A stretch of DNA of 64,000 bases from Ruminococcoides sp052118065 (GCA_052118065.1 JBQKHY010000004.1:1-64000), one strand, 5' to 3'; positions 52,257 through 61,607 are shown, counted from the first letter of the stretch. Numbers and translations: made by a program. The notes: generated by a model from the sequence alone, not told the origin.

Positions 52257-52463
52257 TTACTTTTTCTTTTTGTTCTTAACTTTTCTATAAACTAATATAG
52301 CTACTAAAACCACTAACACACCAATTAGAATGCCATACTGTAATGTCATATTGGTTTCCAGTGGGTTTTCTGCATGATTAGTACCTTTTTGTACAATAGG
52401 TACGGTTGAAGTAAATTCTTCTACTGCATTCATTGATTCAGAATTAGCAAGTAAATTGTACAT
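52257..52463 (-). CDS. Small single-pass membrane protein of the sortase locus
   Basis: Protein of 68 residues with no recognised family. It has a hydrophilic N-terminus, one hydrophobic helix (about 39-60) and a basic tail VKNKKKK. The stretch ENPLETN just before the helix recalls the NPxTN class B sorting motif but has one extra residue, and there is no signal peptide. It begins at ATG 52463 with GGAGG 4-5 bases upstream, 10 bases after the LCP gene and 12 bases before the repeat protein. Position alone suggests a role in surface assembly. Confidence 0.65.
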   Translation of the reverse strand: MYNLLANSESMNAVEEFTSTVPIVQKGTNHAENPLETNMTLQYGILIGVLVVLVAILVYRKVKNKKKK

Positions 52464-52473
52464 AATGCCTCCA

Positions 52474-53721
52474 TTAATCAGCTTGAACATAAAATGTATC
52501 AACAATCATTTTAAAGAACTTTTTGTTATCTACTTTATATTCAACATAATTTTTACCTTCTTTATCTTTACCGGGAACTTTCTGAATATCAGCACTTGTG
52601 ATACCTTTACGAAGTAAATCGGTAGCAAGATAACTAACTTTTGATACTGACAAGTTAGTTGTCATATAAGGTTTTGCTGAATTGTAAATAGCAACCGGTG
52701 TGGTAATATCACTTTTTGTCATAGTAACTGTTTTGTCTATAAATGCATTCAAATATGCTTTCTGTCTAGCCATACGGTTGTCATTGTAGTTATCTGATTT
52801 GTGGTTTCTTAAACGAACAAAGTTCTCAGCATCTTTACCATGAAGTTCATATGTTTGACCTTCATTATAAACTACCTTATTACTATCATCTTTATATGTA
52901 ACAGGTGAAGTAACAGTAACACCACCGATAGAGTCATTCAGTGCTGAGATACCACTAATATCTAATGCAGTGTATGACTGAGCTACAGGAAGTCCATAAA
53001 ACAATCTTCTGACAGACCTTACTGTATTTTCTGCTGATGTTTCTTTACCGTCACCATAGGCATAAGAAAGACAAATCTGGTTATTTTCTGTACGGATAAA
53101 GTCGCCTGCAGTATTGTACAAATCAATATCTACCATTGCATTACGGCTAATTTGGAATGTTGTTGTAACACCATTATCAGTATCAATAGCAATTAGATAA
53201 AGTGCATCGGCTTGACCACCTGTACCTACAACATTGTTAACAGTACCAAGTTCATCCTTATCAACACCCATAAATAGGATTGAAGTCATACTATCCTTGT
53301 ATCTGTAATTATGACCATTGTAGAAAATATAGTTACCGTTATCAATAACTTTAGTATCACCCGGTGGATTTAGTGACATTCCACTTTTATCAAGAAGTCC
53401 ATTCTTACCTCTATAATATAAGAAACCAAATGTACCTACTACAAGTAAACACAAACCTAAAATACAAGAGACAACTGTGATAAGTATTTTCTTACTTTTT
53501 TTCATTTTGTGCTTATTATGTTGACTTTTCTTTTTATCTTCATTAGGGTTAATTCTCTTTCTCTTGACAGAAGAAAGAACATAACCGGAAACACCATCAA
53601 CATCAATTGCAGTATCATTTGCAACATTTTTTGTTGGAGCATTCTTGTTAAAATCTTTACTTTCTTCAATTAGGGGACTATCCTCTATTTTAATTATTTT
53701 ATGGTTATTCTGTTCTTTCAT
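52474..53721 (-). CDS. LCP (LytR-CpsA-Psr) family cell-envelope protein
   Basis: Membrane protein of 415 residues. A basic cytoplasmic N-terminus leads to one helix (79-102); the extracellular LCP domain (about 145-350) has SILFMGVDKDE, YLIAIDTDNGVTTTFQISRNAMVDI and RLRNHKSDNYNDNRMARQKA, including the Arg and Asp residues that bind polyprenyl pyrophosphate. LCP enzymes transfer wall teichoic acid, capsule or other glycopolymers onto peptidoglycan. The start overlaps the sortase gene by 17 bases, so a joint role in attaching surface components is likely. Confidence 0.9.
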   Translation of the reverse strand: MKEQNNHKIIKIEDSPLIEESKDFNKNAPTKNVANDTAIDVDGVSGYVLSSVKRKRINPNEDKKKSQHNKHKMKKSKKILITVVSCILGLCLLVVGTFGFLYYRGKNGLLDKSGMSLNPPGDTKVIDNGNYIFYNGHNYRYKDSMTSILFMGVDKDELGTVNNVVGTGGQADALYLIAIDTDNGVTTTFQISRNAMVDIDLYNTAGDFIRTENNQICLSYAYGDGKETSAENTVRSVRRLFYGLPVAQSYTALDISGISALNDSIGGVTVTSPVTYKDDSNKVVYNEGQTYELHGKDAENFVRLRNHKSDNYNDNRMARQKAYLNAFIDKTVTMTKSDITTPVAIYNSAKPYMTTNLSVSKVSYLATDLLRKGITSADIQKVPGKDKEGKNYVEYKVDNKKFFKMIVDTFYVQAD

Positions 53722-54568
53722 TTTTTATCAATACACCTTGAACTAAAAATCTGTTTTCAGGACGGTTGTTTGTACAAGTACTAAGAGTAATCAGCTTATC
53801 GTTAATTGTCACCTTAGTTCCTTTTCTAACATTACTGACTATTGCATTAACAGGATTTAAGCTATAGTCAATATATTCTTTAAAGACCTTATCATCTCTA
53901 AAATGGTCAAAAGAATTATTTATATGTCTATCATCATATTCATAAGCTGAATATACTTTATAAGTCTTGATACTCTTAGGGGTATATACCTTAAAAGTTT
54001 TGTGCTTAGAGAAAAAGCCGGAATCTTCAAACTTATGCAAATCTGCAAACATTGTACCATTTGCCATATTATGACCATACAGAATAGTGTTCCTATCAGA
54101 AAAGTCAGGTTGGTTATAACTTTCCATATATATAGAACCGGCATAAAGATAATTCTTGTAATAATCCCTATGCAAATAAAAGCTTTGGTCACTTTCAGGT
54201 GCTCTCAAAATTGGATAATCAATATTTGTATCAGAAATTTTTATCCATCCAACAATATCCTTATTAATCTTATTTAAAGCCTTAAAGTCAATAGGATTTT
54301 TTTCTTTTGTTTTTTTAACATTAGGTTTATTGTCATCCGTTAATGTTGGTGAAACAACTTGGCTGGACAGCTTTTTATATTGGTTTTCACCATTTGTACA
54401 AGAAGAAGTATTTAAAACAAAAAACAAAATGCAACAAATACATAGTACAAGTGAGATTATGAAAACAACTAGCCAAATTAACTTTTTCTTAGGCTTTTTT
54501 TCAGGTTCGTTTTCTTTAATAATATCTTCAATAGACTTATTTTCTTCTAGATTTTTATCTTCATTCAT
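53705..54568 (-). CDS. srtB: Class B sortase
   Basis: Sortase of 287 residues that joins surface proteins to peptidoglycan. An N-terminal cytoplasmic segment, one membrane helix (30-52), then the sortase domain. The catalytic triad is visible: His166 in ILYGHNMANGTMF, Cys265 in TLSTC and Arg273 in RPENRF. The YPILRAPESDQSFYLHRDY stretch is typical of class B. AAAGGAG lies 7-8 bases before the ATG. It has its own promoter and leads an operon with LCP and two small genes; an SPVTG substrate is encoded just upstream. Confidence 0.94.
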   Translation of the reverse strand: MNEDKNLEENKSIEDIIKENEPEKKPKKKLIWLVVFIISLVLCICCILFFVLNTSSCTNGENQYKKLSSQVVSPTLTDDNKPNVKKTKEKNPIDFKALNKINKDIVGWIKISDTNIDYPILRAPESDQSFYLHRDYYKNYLYAGSIYMESYNQPDFSDRNTILYGHNMANGTMFADLHKFEDSGFFSKHKTFKVYTPKSIKTYKVYSAYEYDDRHINNSFDHFRDDKVFKEYIDYSLNPVNAIVSNVRKGTKVTINDKLITLSTCTNNRPENRFLVQGVLIKNERTE

Positions 54569-54588
54569 AATAAAACTCCTTTAGAAAA

Positions 54589-54617
54589 ATTATACCATAG
54601 TAAGGAATTTGGGTCAA
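54589..54617 (-). promoter_or_regulatory. srtB operon promoter
   Basis: TTGACC (54617-54612) and TATAAT (54594-54589) with 17-base spacing on the minus strand, 21 bases before srtB. Confidence 0.75.
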
Positions 54618-54626
54618 ACAAAAAAT

Positions 54627-54646
54627 CCCCTACTTAAAAGTAGGGG
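54627..54646 (-). terminator. Terminator of the SPVTG protein gene
   Basis: A perfect stem CCCCTACT/AGTAGGGG with a 4-base loop, followed by ATTTTTTG on the minus strand. Confidence 0.9.
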
Positions 54647-54661
54647 GTATAATTTTTATAA

Positions 54662-55117
54662 TTACTTTTTCTTTGAAGTATATTTCTTATATGCAAACAA
54701 AGAAGATAGACCTAAACCAGCAGCAATAAGAACGGAATAAACAACATAGTCACCTGTTACAGGAGATGTAGTTGAGCCACCTGTTCCGTTTGTACCGTCT
54801 GTACCATTGCCACCACCGTTGTTATCGCCATTGCCACCATTTGGGTTAGTAGTTGAAGTTCTAAACCATTCACTACTATCATCCTGAGGGTTTACAGTAG
54901 AGGCATTGTCACCATTGTGGTCACCACCACCACCTGGATTACCGGTAGGATTTGATGGGTTATTATTAGTATTTCTTGGACGAGTTGTTGTAGTTGGTTT
55001 TGGTTTAGCTGTTGATGCTGTTGGACTGTTTTTGCTAGCTGCACCTACGCTGATTGAAGAAAAGCATACTACCATTGCAACTACAGTTATTGCTAAAATT
55101 GCAAATATTTTTTTCAT
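54662..55117 (-). CDS. Secreted low-complexity protein with SPVTG sorting signal
   Basis: Small surface protein of 151 residues. Signal peptide (1-27); a Thr/Pro/Asn/Gly-rich region with no fold (30-116); SPVTGD at 118-123; a hydrophobic helix (about 124-143); and a basic tail KKYTSKKK. This is a complete cell-wall sorting signal. (S/P)PxTG motifs are the reported substrates of the class B sortase of Clostridioides difficile, and srtB lies immediately downstream. It is transcribed on its own, with AGGAGG before the ATG. It may act as a wall-attached spacer or be glycosylated at its many Thr residues (inference). Confidence 0.8.
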   Translation of the reverse strand: MKKIFAILAITVVAMVVCFSSISVGAASKNSPTASTAKPKPTTTTRPRNTNNNPSNPTGNPGGGGDHNGDNASTVNPQDDSSEWFRTSTTNPNGGNGDNNGGGNGTDGTNGTGGSTTSPVTGDYVVYSVLIAAGLGLSSLFAYKKYTSKKK

Positions 55118-55253
55118 TATAATTTCCTCCTACATTTAAGGATAACAAGTCATATTATATACTAGTTATTATATCACAATAATAATTAAAAATAAAGTAT
55201 TTTTCTAAAAATGTTATACAAAATTATTGAGAAAATTTGTACAATTTATAACC

Positions 55254-55841
55254 TTAAATAGTGCCTTTTGTTGAAAGGACACCATTAATTCTACAGTCAA
55301 CTGTTGTAGCCATATCAAGTGCCTTTGCAAAGGATTTAAAAGTAGCTTCAATAATATGGTGGTCATTAGCGCCACGCATTTGTACAAAGTGAAGATTCAT
55401 CATTGCACTGTATGAAACTGCATAGAAGAATTCATCAACCATACAATTATCCATTTCACCTGTTCTGTCATTTGTGAATTTTAGGTCAGATACATAGTAA
55501 GGTCTACCTGATAAATCAACACCACACATTACAAGTGTTTCATCCATTGGCAATAAGAAATTACCGTATCTCTTAATACCTGACTTATCCCCTAATGCTC
55601 TTCTGATAACTTCACCTAACACAATACCTGTATCTTCAATAGTGTGGTGACAATCAACATTAAGATCGCCTTTCACCTTTACTTCAAGGTCAAATAGTCC
55701 ATGCTTAGCAAAACCTTCAAGCATATGGTCAAAGAAACCAATACCTGTTTTGATTTTACTTTTTCCACTACCATCTAGGTTAATCTTTATATAAATGTCA
55801 GTTTCTTTTGTAACTCTTGTTACTTCTGCAATTCTATCCAC
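55254..55841 (-). CDS. hisB: Imidazoleglycerol-phosphate dehydratase
   Basis: Enzyme of 195 residues of histidine synthesis that dehydrates imidazole glycerol phosphate. Metal-binding motifs are FFDHMLEGFAKHG, DCHHTIEDTGI and MRGANDHHIIEA. It is the monofunctional form, without the histidinol phosphatase domain of E. coli HisB, so a separate phosphatase is needed; the PHP enzyme at 10090 is a candidate. It follows hisD by 27 bases. Confidence 0.96.
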   Translation of the reverse strand: MDRIAEVTRVTKETDIYIKINLDGSGKSKIKTGIGFFDHMLEGFAKHGLFDLEVKVKGDLNVDCHHTIEDTGIVLGEVIRRALGDKSGIKRYGNFLLPMDETLVMCGVDLSGRPYYVSDLKFTNDRTGEMDNCMVDEFFYAVSYSAMMNLHFVQMRGANDHHIIEATFKSFAKALDMATTVDCRINGVLSTKGTI

Positions 55842-55868
55842 TATAATTCTCCTTTGTTTATTAAAGAA

Positions 55869-57164
55869 TTATTCTTCTTCAAATCTAACAAGTGCTGCAT
55901 TTTCGTGAGCAGTTAGACTCTCACAACGAGCAAACTTTGCAACATCTTTATAAACACCCTTTAGGGCATCCTGTGAATAATAGATAATACTTGATTTCTT
56001 TACAAAGTCATCTACTGAAAGTGGTGAGAAGAACTTTGCAGTACCGTTAGTTGGAAGAACATGGTTTGGACCTGCAAAGTAGTCACCAAGTGATTCACAA
56101 CTATAACTACCTAGGAAGATAGCACCGGCATTCTTAATCTTTGTCATTACTAGGAATGGATCGGCAGTCTGAATTTCTAGGTGTTCTGAAGCGATTTCAT
56201 TTGCTGCATCAATAGCTTCATCCATATTTTCTGCAACAAGGATATAACCAAAGTTATCCAGTGACTTTAAAATAATTTCCTTTCTTGAAAGAACCGCAAC
56301 AAACTTATCAACTTCAGCAGAAACCTTCTTTGCAAAGTCCTCACTAGTTGTAATAAGAATTGCTGATGCAAGTTCATCATGTTCAGCCTGACTAAGTAAA
56401 TCAGCTGCAACAAATCTTGGGTTTGCAGTTTCATCGGCAATAACAAGGATTTCTGAAGGACCTGCAATACTGTCAATATTAACAAAGCCATAAACTGCTT
56501 TCTTAGCTAAAGCAACATAAATGTTACCCGGACCTACAATCTTATCTACCTTTTTAATACTATCTGTACCGTAAGCTAAAGCACCGATTGCCTGTGCTCC
56601 ACCTACCTTATAAACTTCATCAACACCGGCTTCATTAGCAGCAACTAAAACTGCAGGATTTACTTCACCCTCACTGTTACAAGGTGTTGTCATAATAATT
56701 TCCTTAACACCGGCAACCTTTGCAGGTACAATGTTCATAAGTACAGATGATGGATAAACTGCCTTACCACCAGGTACATAAACACCGACTCTTTCAAGTG
56801 GTGTAACCTTTTGACCTAGGATTGTGCCATCTTCTGTTGAGTTGAACCAACTGTTCTGCCTTTGTTTTTCGTGATAAGACTTAACATTTACAAGTGACTT
56901 CTTGATAACTGTTAATAGATCTTCTGACACCTTAGAATAAGCATCCTTAATTTCTTCTTCTGTTACACGGATATTGTCTTTATTAAGGTCAAACTTATCA
57001 AACTTCTTAGTATATTCAAAAAGTGCTTTGTCGCCATTTGCCTTAATATTAGCCAAAATATCAGCTACTACACTTTCATAACTACCGTAGTTATTAGGAC
57101 TTCTCTTTAGCATACCCTCAAGGATATTGTTCTTTGATTCTTTAGTTAATTTTACAATTCTCAT
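55869..57164 (-). CDS. hisD: Histidinol dehydrogenase
   Basis: Enzyme of 431 residues that performs the last two oxidations to histidine with NAD and zinc. Recognisable stretches are VPGGKAVYPSSVLMNIVPAK, KVGGAQAIGALAYGT, DSIAGPSEILVIADE and LLSQAEHDELASAIL, with the NHVLPTNGTAKFFSPLSVDDF catalytic region. ATG 57164 was chosen because GAGAGG lies 8-9 bases upstream; the open frame goes to 57185. It starts 4 bases after hisC. Confidence 0.96.
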   Translation of the reverse strand: MRIVKLTKESKNNILEGMLKRSPNNYGSYESVVADILANIKANGDKALFEYTKKFDKFDLNKDNIRVTEEEIKDAYSKVSEDLLTVIKKSLVNVKSYHEKQRQNSWFNSTEDGTILGQKVTPLERVGVYVPGGKAVYPSSVLMNIVPAKVAGVKEIIMTTPCNSEGEVNPAVLVAANEAGVDEVYKVGGAQAIGALAYGTDSIKKVDKIVGPGNIYVALAKKAVYGFVNIDSIAGPSEILVIADETANPRFVAADLLSQAEHDELASAILITTSEDFAKKVSAEVDKFVAVLSRKEIILKSLDNFGYILVAENMDEAIDAANEIASEHLEIQTADPFLVMTKIKNAGAIFLGSYSCESLGDYFAGPNHVLPTNGTAKFFSPLSVDDFVKKSSIIYYSQDALKGVYKDVAKFARCESLTAHENAALVRFEEE

Positions 57165-57168
57165 TTTC

Positions 57169-58233
57169 TTATCCTCTCTTACCACTAATATATGAGTCTA
57201 GGAATGAAATTAATTCTTCCATTTCTCTTTCTGTACCGATTGTAATTCTTAGATATTCATTAATTCTTGGTGCATTAAAATGTCTGACAAAGATTTTATT
57301 TTCTTTTAACGCATTAAATAATTCTTCACCACTAATTTCATTATGCTTAGCAAAAATAAAATTAGAAGAACTATCTAGGAAAGTAAAGCCTAGCTTTGTT
57401 AGACTTTCTTTAGTCTTTTCTCTTGTATCAATAATCTTAGCTACAATATTCTTAAAGTATGTATCATCATTAATAGAGGCAACACCACACTTAATTGCAA
57501 CATCAGACATTGTGTATGAATTAAAGCTGAATTTAACTGAATTCAAAACAGAAATTAGCTGTTCATTGCCTATACAATAACCAATACGCATACCTGCCAT
57601 TGAGCGAGATTTTGAGAATGTTCTTGTAACAATAAGGTTATCATACTTATTAACAAGTGAAAGTGCAGTCTCTCCACCAAAATCAATATATGCTTCATCA
57701 ACAATAACAACCTTGTGCTTATTCTCAATAATAATATCTTCAATATCAGATAAAGGAAGTGTTAGACCTGTTGGTGCATTTGGATTAGGAAAAATTACAC
57801 CACCATTATCTACCATATAATCCTTAGGTATGATTTTAAAGTTTTCATCCAAAGGTACTTCCCTATATTTAATTTGGAAAAGGTCAGCCCAAACTTTGTA
57901 GAAAGCATAGCTTACATCAGGAAATAAAATTTCCTTACCACTGTTGAAGAATGATAAGAAGCACATTGCAAGTACATCATCAGAACCTACACCTACAAAA
58001 ACATTTTCTTTCTTAAAATGATGATAGTCGGCAATAGCTTGTACCAAATCAGTAACATCCGGATCAGGATACTTTCTAAAGGAATTGTTATCTACTTTAG
58101 AAAGTGCATCCAGTACAGATGGTGATGGTGGATATGGATTTTCGTTAGTGTTTAGTTTAATAACATCATTGTCCTTAGGTTGTTCACCTGGAACATAAGG
58201 AACAACTTTTCTAAAATTGTCTTCAATCATCAT
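57169..58233 (-). CDS. hisC: Histidinol-phosphate aminotransferase
   Basis: PLP-dependent aminotransferase of 354 residues. NTNENPYPPSP near the N-terminus is characteristic of HisC. The PLP lysine is in TRTFSKSRSMAGMRIGY, and NPNAPTGL and VDEAYIDFGG complete the fold-type I signature. First gene of a hisC-hisD-hisB operon; the other his genes are not in the window. AGAGGG lies 4-5 bases before the ATG. Confidence 0.94.
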   Translation of the reverse strand: MMIEDNFRKVVPYVPGEQPKDNDVIKLNTNENPYPPSPSVLDALSKVDNNSFRKYPDPDVTDLVQAIADYHHFKKENVFVGVGSDDVLAMCFLSFFNSGKEILFPDVSYAFYKVWADLFQIKYREVPLDENFKIIPKDYMVDNGGVIFPNPNAPTGLTLPLSDIEDIIIENKHKVVIVDEAYIDFGGETALSLVNKYDNLIVTRTFSKSRSMAGMRIGYCIGNEQLISVLNSVKFSFNSYTMSDVAIKCGVASINDDTYFKNIVAKIIDTREKTKESLTKLGFTFLDSSSNFIFAKHNEISGEELFNALKENKIFVRHFNAPRINEYLRITIGTEREMEELISFLDSYISGKRG

Positions 58234-58306
58234 TTTTCCCTCTGTTCTAAAATCTCTTTCTTATAAATCACATAGGTTTTGTGCAAAACATTACACACCC
58301 AAATAT

Positions 58307-58335
58307 ATTATACTTCAAACACAACATATAGTCAA
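58307..58335 (-). promoter_or_regulatory. hisCDB promoter
   Basis: TTGACT (58335-58330) and TATAAT (58312-58307) with 17-base spacing on the minus strand. The leader of about 70 bases shows no T-box consensus. Confidence 0.75.
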
Positions 58336-58349
58336 TAAAACAAAAGGAT

Positions 58350-58378
58350 AAACCCCACACTAAAATAGCGTGGGGTTT
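58350..58378 (-). terminator. Terminator of the CotH-dockerin gene
   Basis: A stem AAACCCCAC/GTGGGGTTT with a loop of 11 bases and a T-rich tail on the minus strand. Confidence 0.85.
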
Positions 58379-58393
58379 AAAAAGAGAAATATA

Positions 58394-61300
58394 TTATGAA
58401 ATTCTTACTAGCATTTTTTGAATTGCAGAACAATCCTTGATGTTAATCTTACCATCATTATTTACATCTGCAACTGCCTTTTGGGCATCTGTTAGAGTTA
58501 CCCTCTTAACAGTATATTTCTGTAAGATTGTAGCATCTTGTACAGTAATCTTGCCATCAAGATTCAAGTCACCAATTAAACCTCGGCGAGTTGACTTGCC
58601 TTCAATTACAATATTGTTTACTGCAATTTCGCCACCTGTTGGTTCATCAGCTGTACTACCACCTGCAACAGTTGTTCTTGATGTTGCAATAATTCTAACT
58701 GTAACACTCTTTGCACCATTACATTCTTCAGGAAGTTTAACCTTGTTAATATAGTTAGTTAAAACTTTTCTGTTATCGGAAGTAATTGTGAAGTTAGAGT
58801 TTGAAATATCTGTAAAGTTTGTACCGTCAATGCTATATTGCATTTTCCAATTTGCAGGAGCCTTACTACTACCACCCATACTGATTGAGAATGATAAATC
58901 CTTACAATCTGTACCGTCAAAAGTAGTTTGAATATATGGAGTATCACCCCAAGGGTTCTTCTTACCGGCTGACATTAGTGGTACAATCTCATCACCGTCT
59001 TTACCGTACTCAGCGTCTGACCATTCAAGTGCTCTGCCGTTTGTACCATCCATAGATAGGAACAAATCAGCCTGACCGAATGTTGCCTTATAACCGGACT
59101 TATCTCCATATTCTTCCAATTTATCACCGGTATTCTTACCTGTACTGTCAAAATAGAATTCTGAAATTGTATTTTCACCAACCTGATGTTCAGGTTTTGT
59201 TGGCTTAGTTGGCTCTGTAGGTTCTGTTGGCTTAACAGGTTCTACATAATAATCAATAAACATGTTTGACATATAAGCAGCACGGCTAATTGCCCAATCT
59301 ACCATATAATCATATACACCCTTAAATGTATTTGTATCATACTTAGTAGCAGTTGTGCTCTTTGTATATGTCTTTGTCTTGTAATCAAAACTTAGTTTAT
59401 ATAGTGTACTATGGTCTGCTAACCACTGTGGTTCAGGATTTATTAATCTACCTGAAGCATAGTTCATAGCAGCTGAATCTTTAACTAGATTGTAGTAAAC
59501 ATCTGATGAATATAATTCACCGGAAGAAATATTTTGTCCCTTAAATAAATATTCAATTGCAGGTACAAAATCCTTATACCATAGTTCACCACTTCTATTT
59601 TTAATAACAGGGTTTTGAGACATTAGTGTACACATATTTCTGTCACCCTTAGATGAAATATATGCACCTTCAGGCTTTGTATATGTACCACCACCAAAAC
59701 CTGCTGCATTACCTAGTGAATTATCATAATCCCATGTAGGTGCTGCATAGATTTTATACTTACCGTTAGCATCCTTTTTATTTACAAAATAGAATGAGCT
59801 TACACCGGCATCCCAGTTTTTGCAATATTCATTTAGTAGGTACATTCTGGCAAATGAATCAACATCAATAACATCAGCTAAATCTGCGTGATTATTTTTA
59901 ACAGCGTTATACATTTTTTCAAACTTTGCTTTAATGTAGTTATAAGCATTGTCGTAACCCTTATCTGAAGAAGTAATATCAGGTGAAACCACTTCAACAT
60001 TTTGACCACAAGTATAGAAAGCAAAGCCTTCCGCTGCACCGTCAATCTTAATAACAAATGGGAAATCAGTTGGTGTTGTACCATCTTCGTTAATATATTC
60101 TTCACCTGTCATATCAGAAATTAAGTTATCTTTACCAACATCAATTTTCTGACACAACTGATATGAACCAAGATATACACCATTTATATAGAAATCAGTA
60201 TATCTACTGTCTGAGTTATATGGAATACCAACCTGATCACCTAAATCATATAGGAATCTGTTTCTGGATAAAGAGTCATCTTGATAGTTAGCAACAATAC
60301 TATACTTCTTAGTCTTTTCCATACCTGCAACAGAAAGTGCTGAATCAAAGTTAAGGTTAAAAGACTTCTTCGACTTTGCCCAAGAAGTGTTACCTCTACC
60401 CTTTACCTTCTTAATAGAAGTATCTGTAATTTTGCCGTTACTTTCTGTAACTGCTGCAGTAGCCTTAGCGCTATTTGACTTATCAGCACTTAAATAAGAC
60501 AATAAATCTTGACCATTGAAACTTGCTGCATTATTTATATAAACTGCACATTCAGCACCACTTCTCATAATATTTAAAGTGTAGTTAGTTGAATTTACAG
60601 TAACAGTATATTTACTGTTTGGTGTATAATTCATAGTAACTGTTGACTTTGATGGAATTTCAACATTGCCAATCTTTACTGTTGAAGAGAATGTGTTGTA
60701 AATATCAATCTTAGATTTGTCAGTTGATGATGGTAAGAAGAAGTAGTAATCACCACTATCTGTTAGCTTACCTTTTTCATCATACTTATGTTGCCATACC
60801 TGCCAAGCCTCTGTTTCATTTTCATTGGCAGTTACACCATGAACATAAAGGTTATTAGCCTTTGCATAACTGAACTTATATTCACCTGTTGAAGGTTTTG
60901 ATGGTTCAGTAGGTTTAGTTTCTGTAGGCTTTTCACCATATTTACCAACAGAACCGTTGCCCTCTAAGTCTGTTGCAAATACACAGTTGTTGCCTTTTGC
61001 AAAATCTTCATATGTTAGAACAGGAGAATTGTTCCAAAGTGTATCTGAACTACCTCTCCAAAATCTTATTGCCTTTGCACCGGCAGTTTCGTTAGTAAAT
61101 GTATAACTAAACTTATAGTTACCTAAGTCACTAGTTACCTTTACCGGATTATATTTTGTTTTGTCAGCATTATTGATGGAAACATTTTTTCCGTCATTAT
61201 CTGCCTTTGAATACTCTGTAAAGTTAATATACTCTGTAGCATAGGCACTAGTCCATTGTTCGCCACATGATGAACAATCAAAATAAACTGTATCACCTGA

Positions 61301-61411
61301 TTTAAAACCATCAGTTGATGTTGTTTCTGCAAATACAGCAGAGGAAGCTGTAAACATTGAAGTAACAATCATCATTACAGATAGAATGATTGCAATGGGT
61401 TTTTTAATCAT
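58394..61411 (-). CDS. Secreted CotH kinase-like protein with C-terminal dockerin
   Basis: Extracellular protein of 1005 residues. Signal peptide (1-29); an N-terminal domain with a starch/carbohydrate-binding look (about 35-155, with GAKAIRFWRG); a Thr/Pro linker; an Ig-like module (about 175-285); CotH domain (about 288-720) with KGRGNTSWAKSKKSFN at 337-352 and the metal-binding WDYDNSLG at 560-567; a Pro/Thr linker (725-740); a beta-sandwich (about 745-937); and a type I dockerin (945-1005) with two complete calcium loops, GDLNLDGKITVQDAT and ADVNNDGKINIKDCS. CotH is a kinase-like fold known from spore coats. The dockerin implies attachment to a cohesin scaffold. AGGAGGG precedes the ATG. 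Confidence 0.9.
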   Translation of the reverse strand: MIKKPIAIILSVMMIVTSMFTASSAVFAETTSTDGFKSGDTVYFDCSSCGEQWTSAYATEYINFTEYSKADNDGKNVSINNADKTKYNPVKVTSDLGNYKFSYTFTNETAGAKAIRFWRGSSDTLWNNSPVLTYEDFAKGNNCVFATDLEGNGSVGKYGEKPTETKPTEPSKPSTGEYKFSYAKANNLYVHGVTANENETEAWQVWQHKYDEKGKLTDSGDYYFFLPSSTDKSKIDIYNTFSSTVKIGNVEIPSKSTVTMNYTPNSKYTVTVNSTNYTLNIMRSGAECAVYINNAASFNGQDLLSYLSADKSNSAKATAAVTESNGKITDTSIKKVKGRGNTSWAKSKKSFNLNFDSALSVAGMEKTKKYSIVANYQDDSLSRNRFLYDLGDQVGIPYNSDSRYTDFYINGVYLGSYQLCQKIDVGKDNLISDMTGEEYINEDGTTPTDFPFVIKIDGAAEGFAFYTCGQNVEVVSPDITSSDKGYDNAYNYIKAKFEKMYNAVKNNHADLADVIDVDSFARMYLLNEYCKNWDAGVSSFYFVNKKDANGKYKIYAAPTWDYDNSLGNAAGFGGGTYTKPEGAYISSKGDRNMCTLMSQNPVIKNRSGELWYKDFVPAIEYLFKGQNISSGELYSSDVYYNLVKDSAAMNYASGRLINPEPQWLADHSTLYKLSFDYKTKTYTKSTTATKYDTNTFKGVYDYMVDWAISRAAYMSNMFIDYYVEPVKPTEPTEPTKPTKPEHQVGENTISEFYFDSTGKNTGDKLEEYGDKSGYKATFGQADLFLSMDGTNGRALEWSDAEYGKDGDEIVPLMSAGKKNPWGDTPYIQTTFDGTDCKDLSFSISMGGSSKAPANWKMQYSIDGTNFTDISNSNFTITSDNRKVLTNYINKVKLPEECNGAKSVTVRIIATSRTTVAGGSTADEPTGGEIAVNNIVIEGKSTRRGLIGDLNLDGKITVQDATILQKYTVKRVTLTDAQKAVADVNNDGKINIKDCSAIQKMLVRIS

Positions 61412-61440
61412 TTTTATCCCTCCTAATATATTTCATCTTT

Positions 61441-61469
61441 ATTATAAACCTATCATATAAATAAAACAA
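61441..61469 (-). promoter_or_regulatory. Promoter of the CotH-dockerin gene
   Basis: TTGTTT (61469-61464) and TATAAT (61446-61441) with 17-base spacing on the minus strand. Confidence 0.6.
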
Positions 61470-61563
61470 TGAACTAATTGTAAATAATCACTTGAAATTT
61501 AATATTTTCTCCAGTTTTTTTGCAAACTTTTAACAAAGTAAACTATTTCATTAACATAAAATA

Positions 61564-61592
61564 ATGACAAATTTAATCTTATATGATATAAT
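61564..61592 (+). promoter_or_regulatory. Promoter for the small membrane protein gene
   Basis: ATGACA (61564-61569) and TATAAT (61587-61592) with 17-base spacing, 15 bases before the start codon. Confidence 0.55.
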
Positions 61593-61607
61593 AATGATGG
61601 TGATTTT

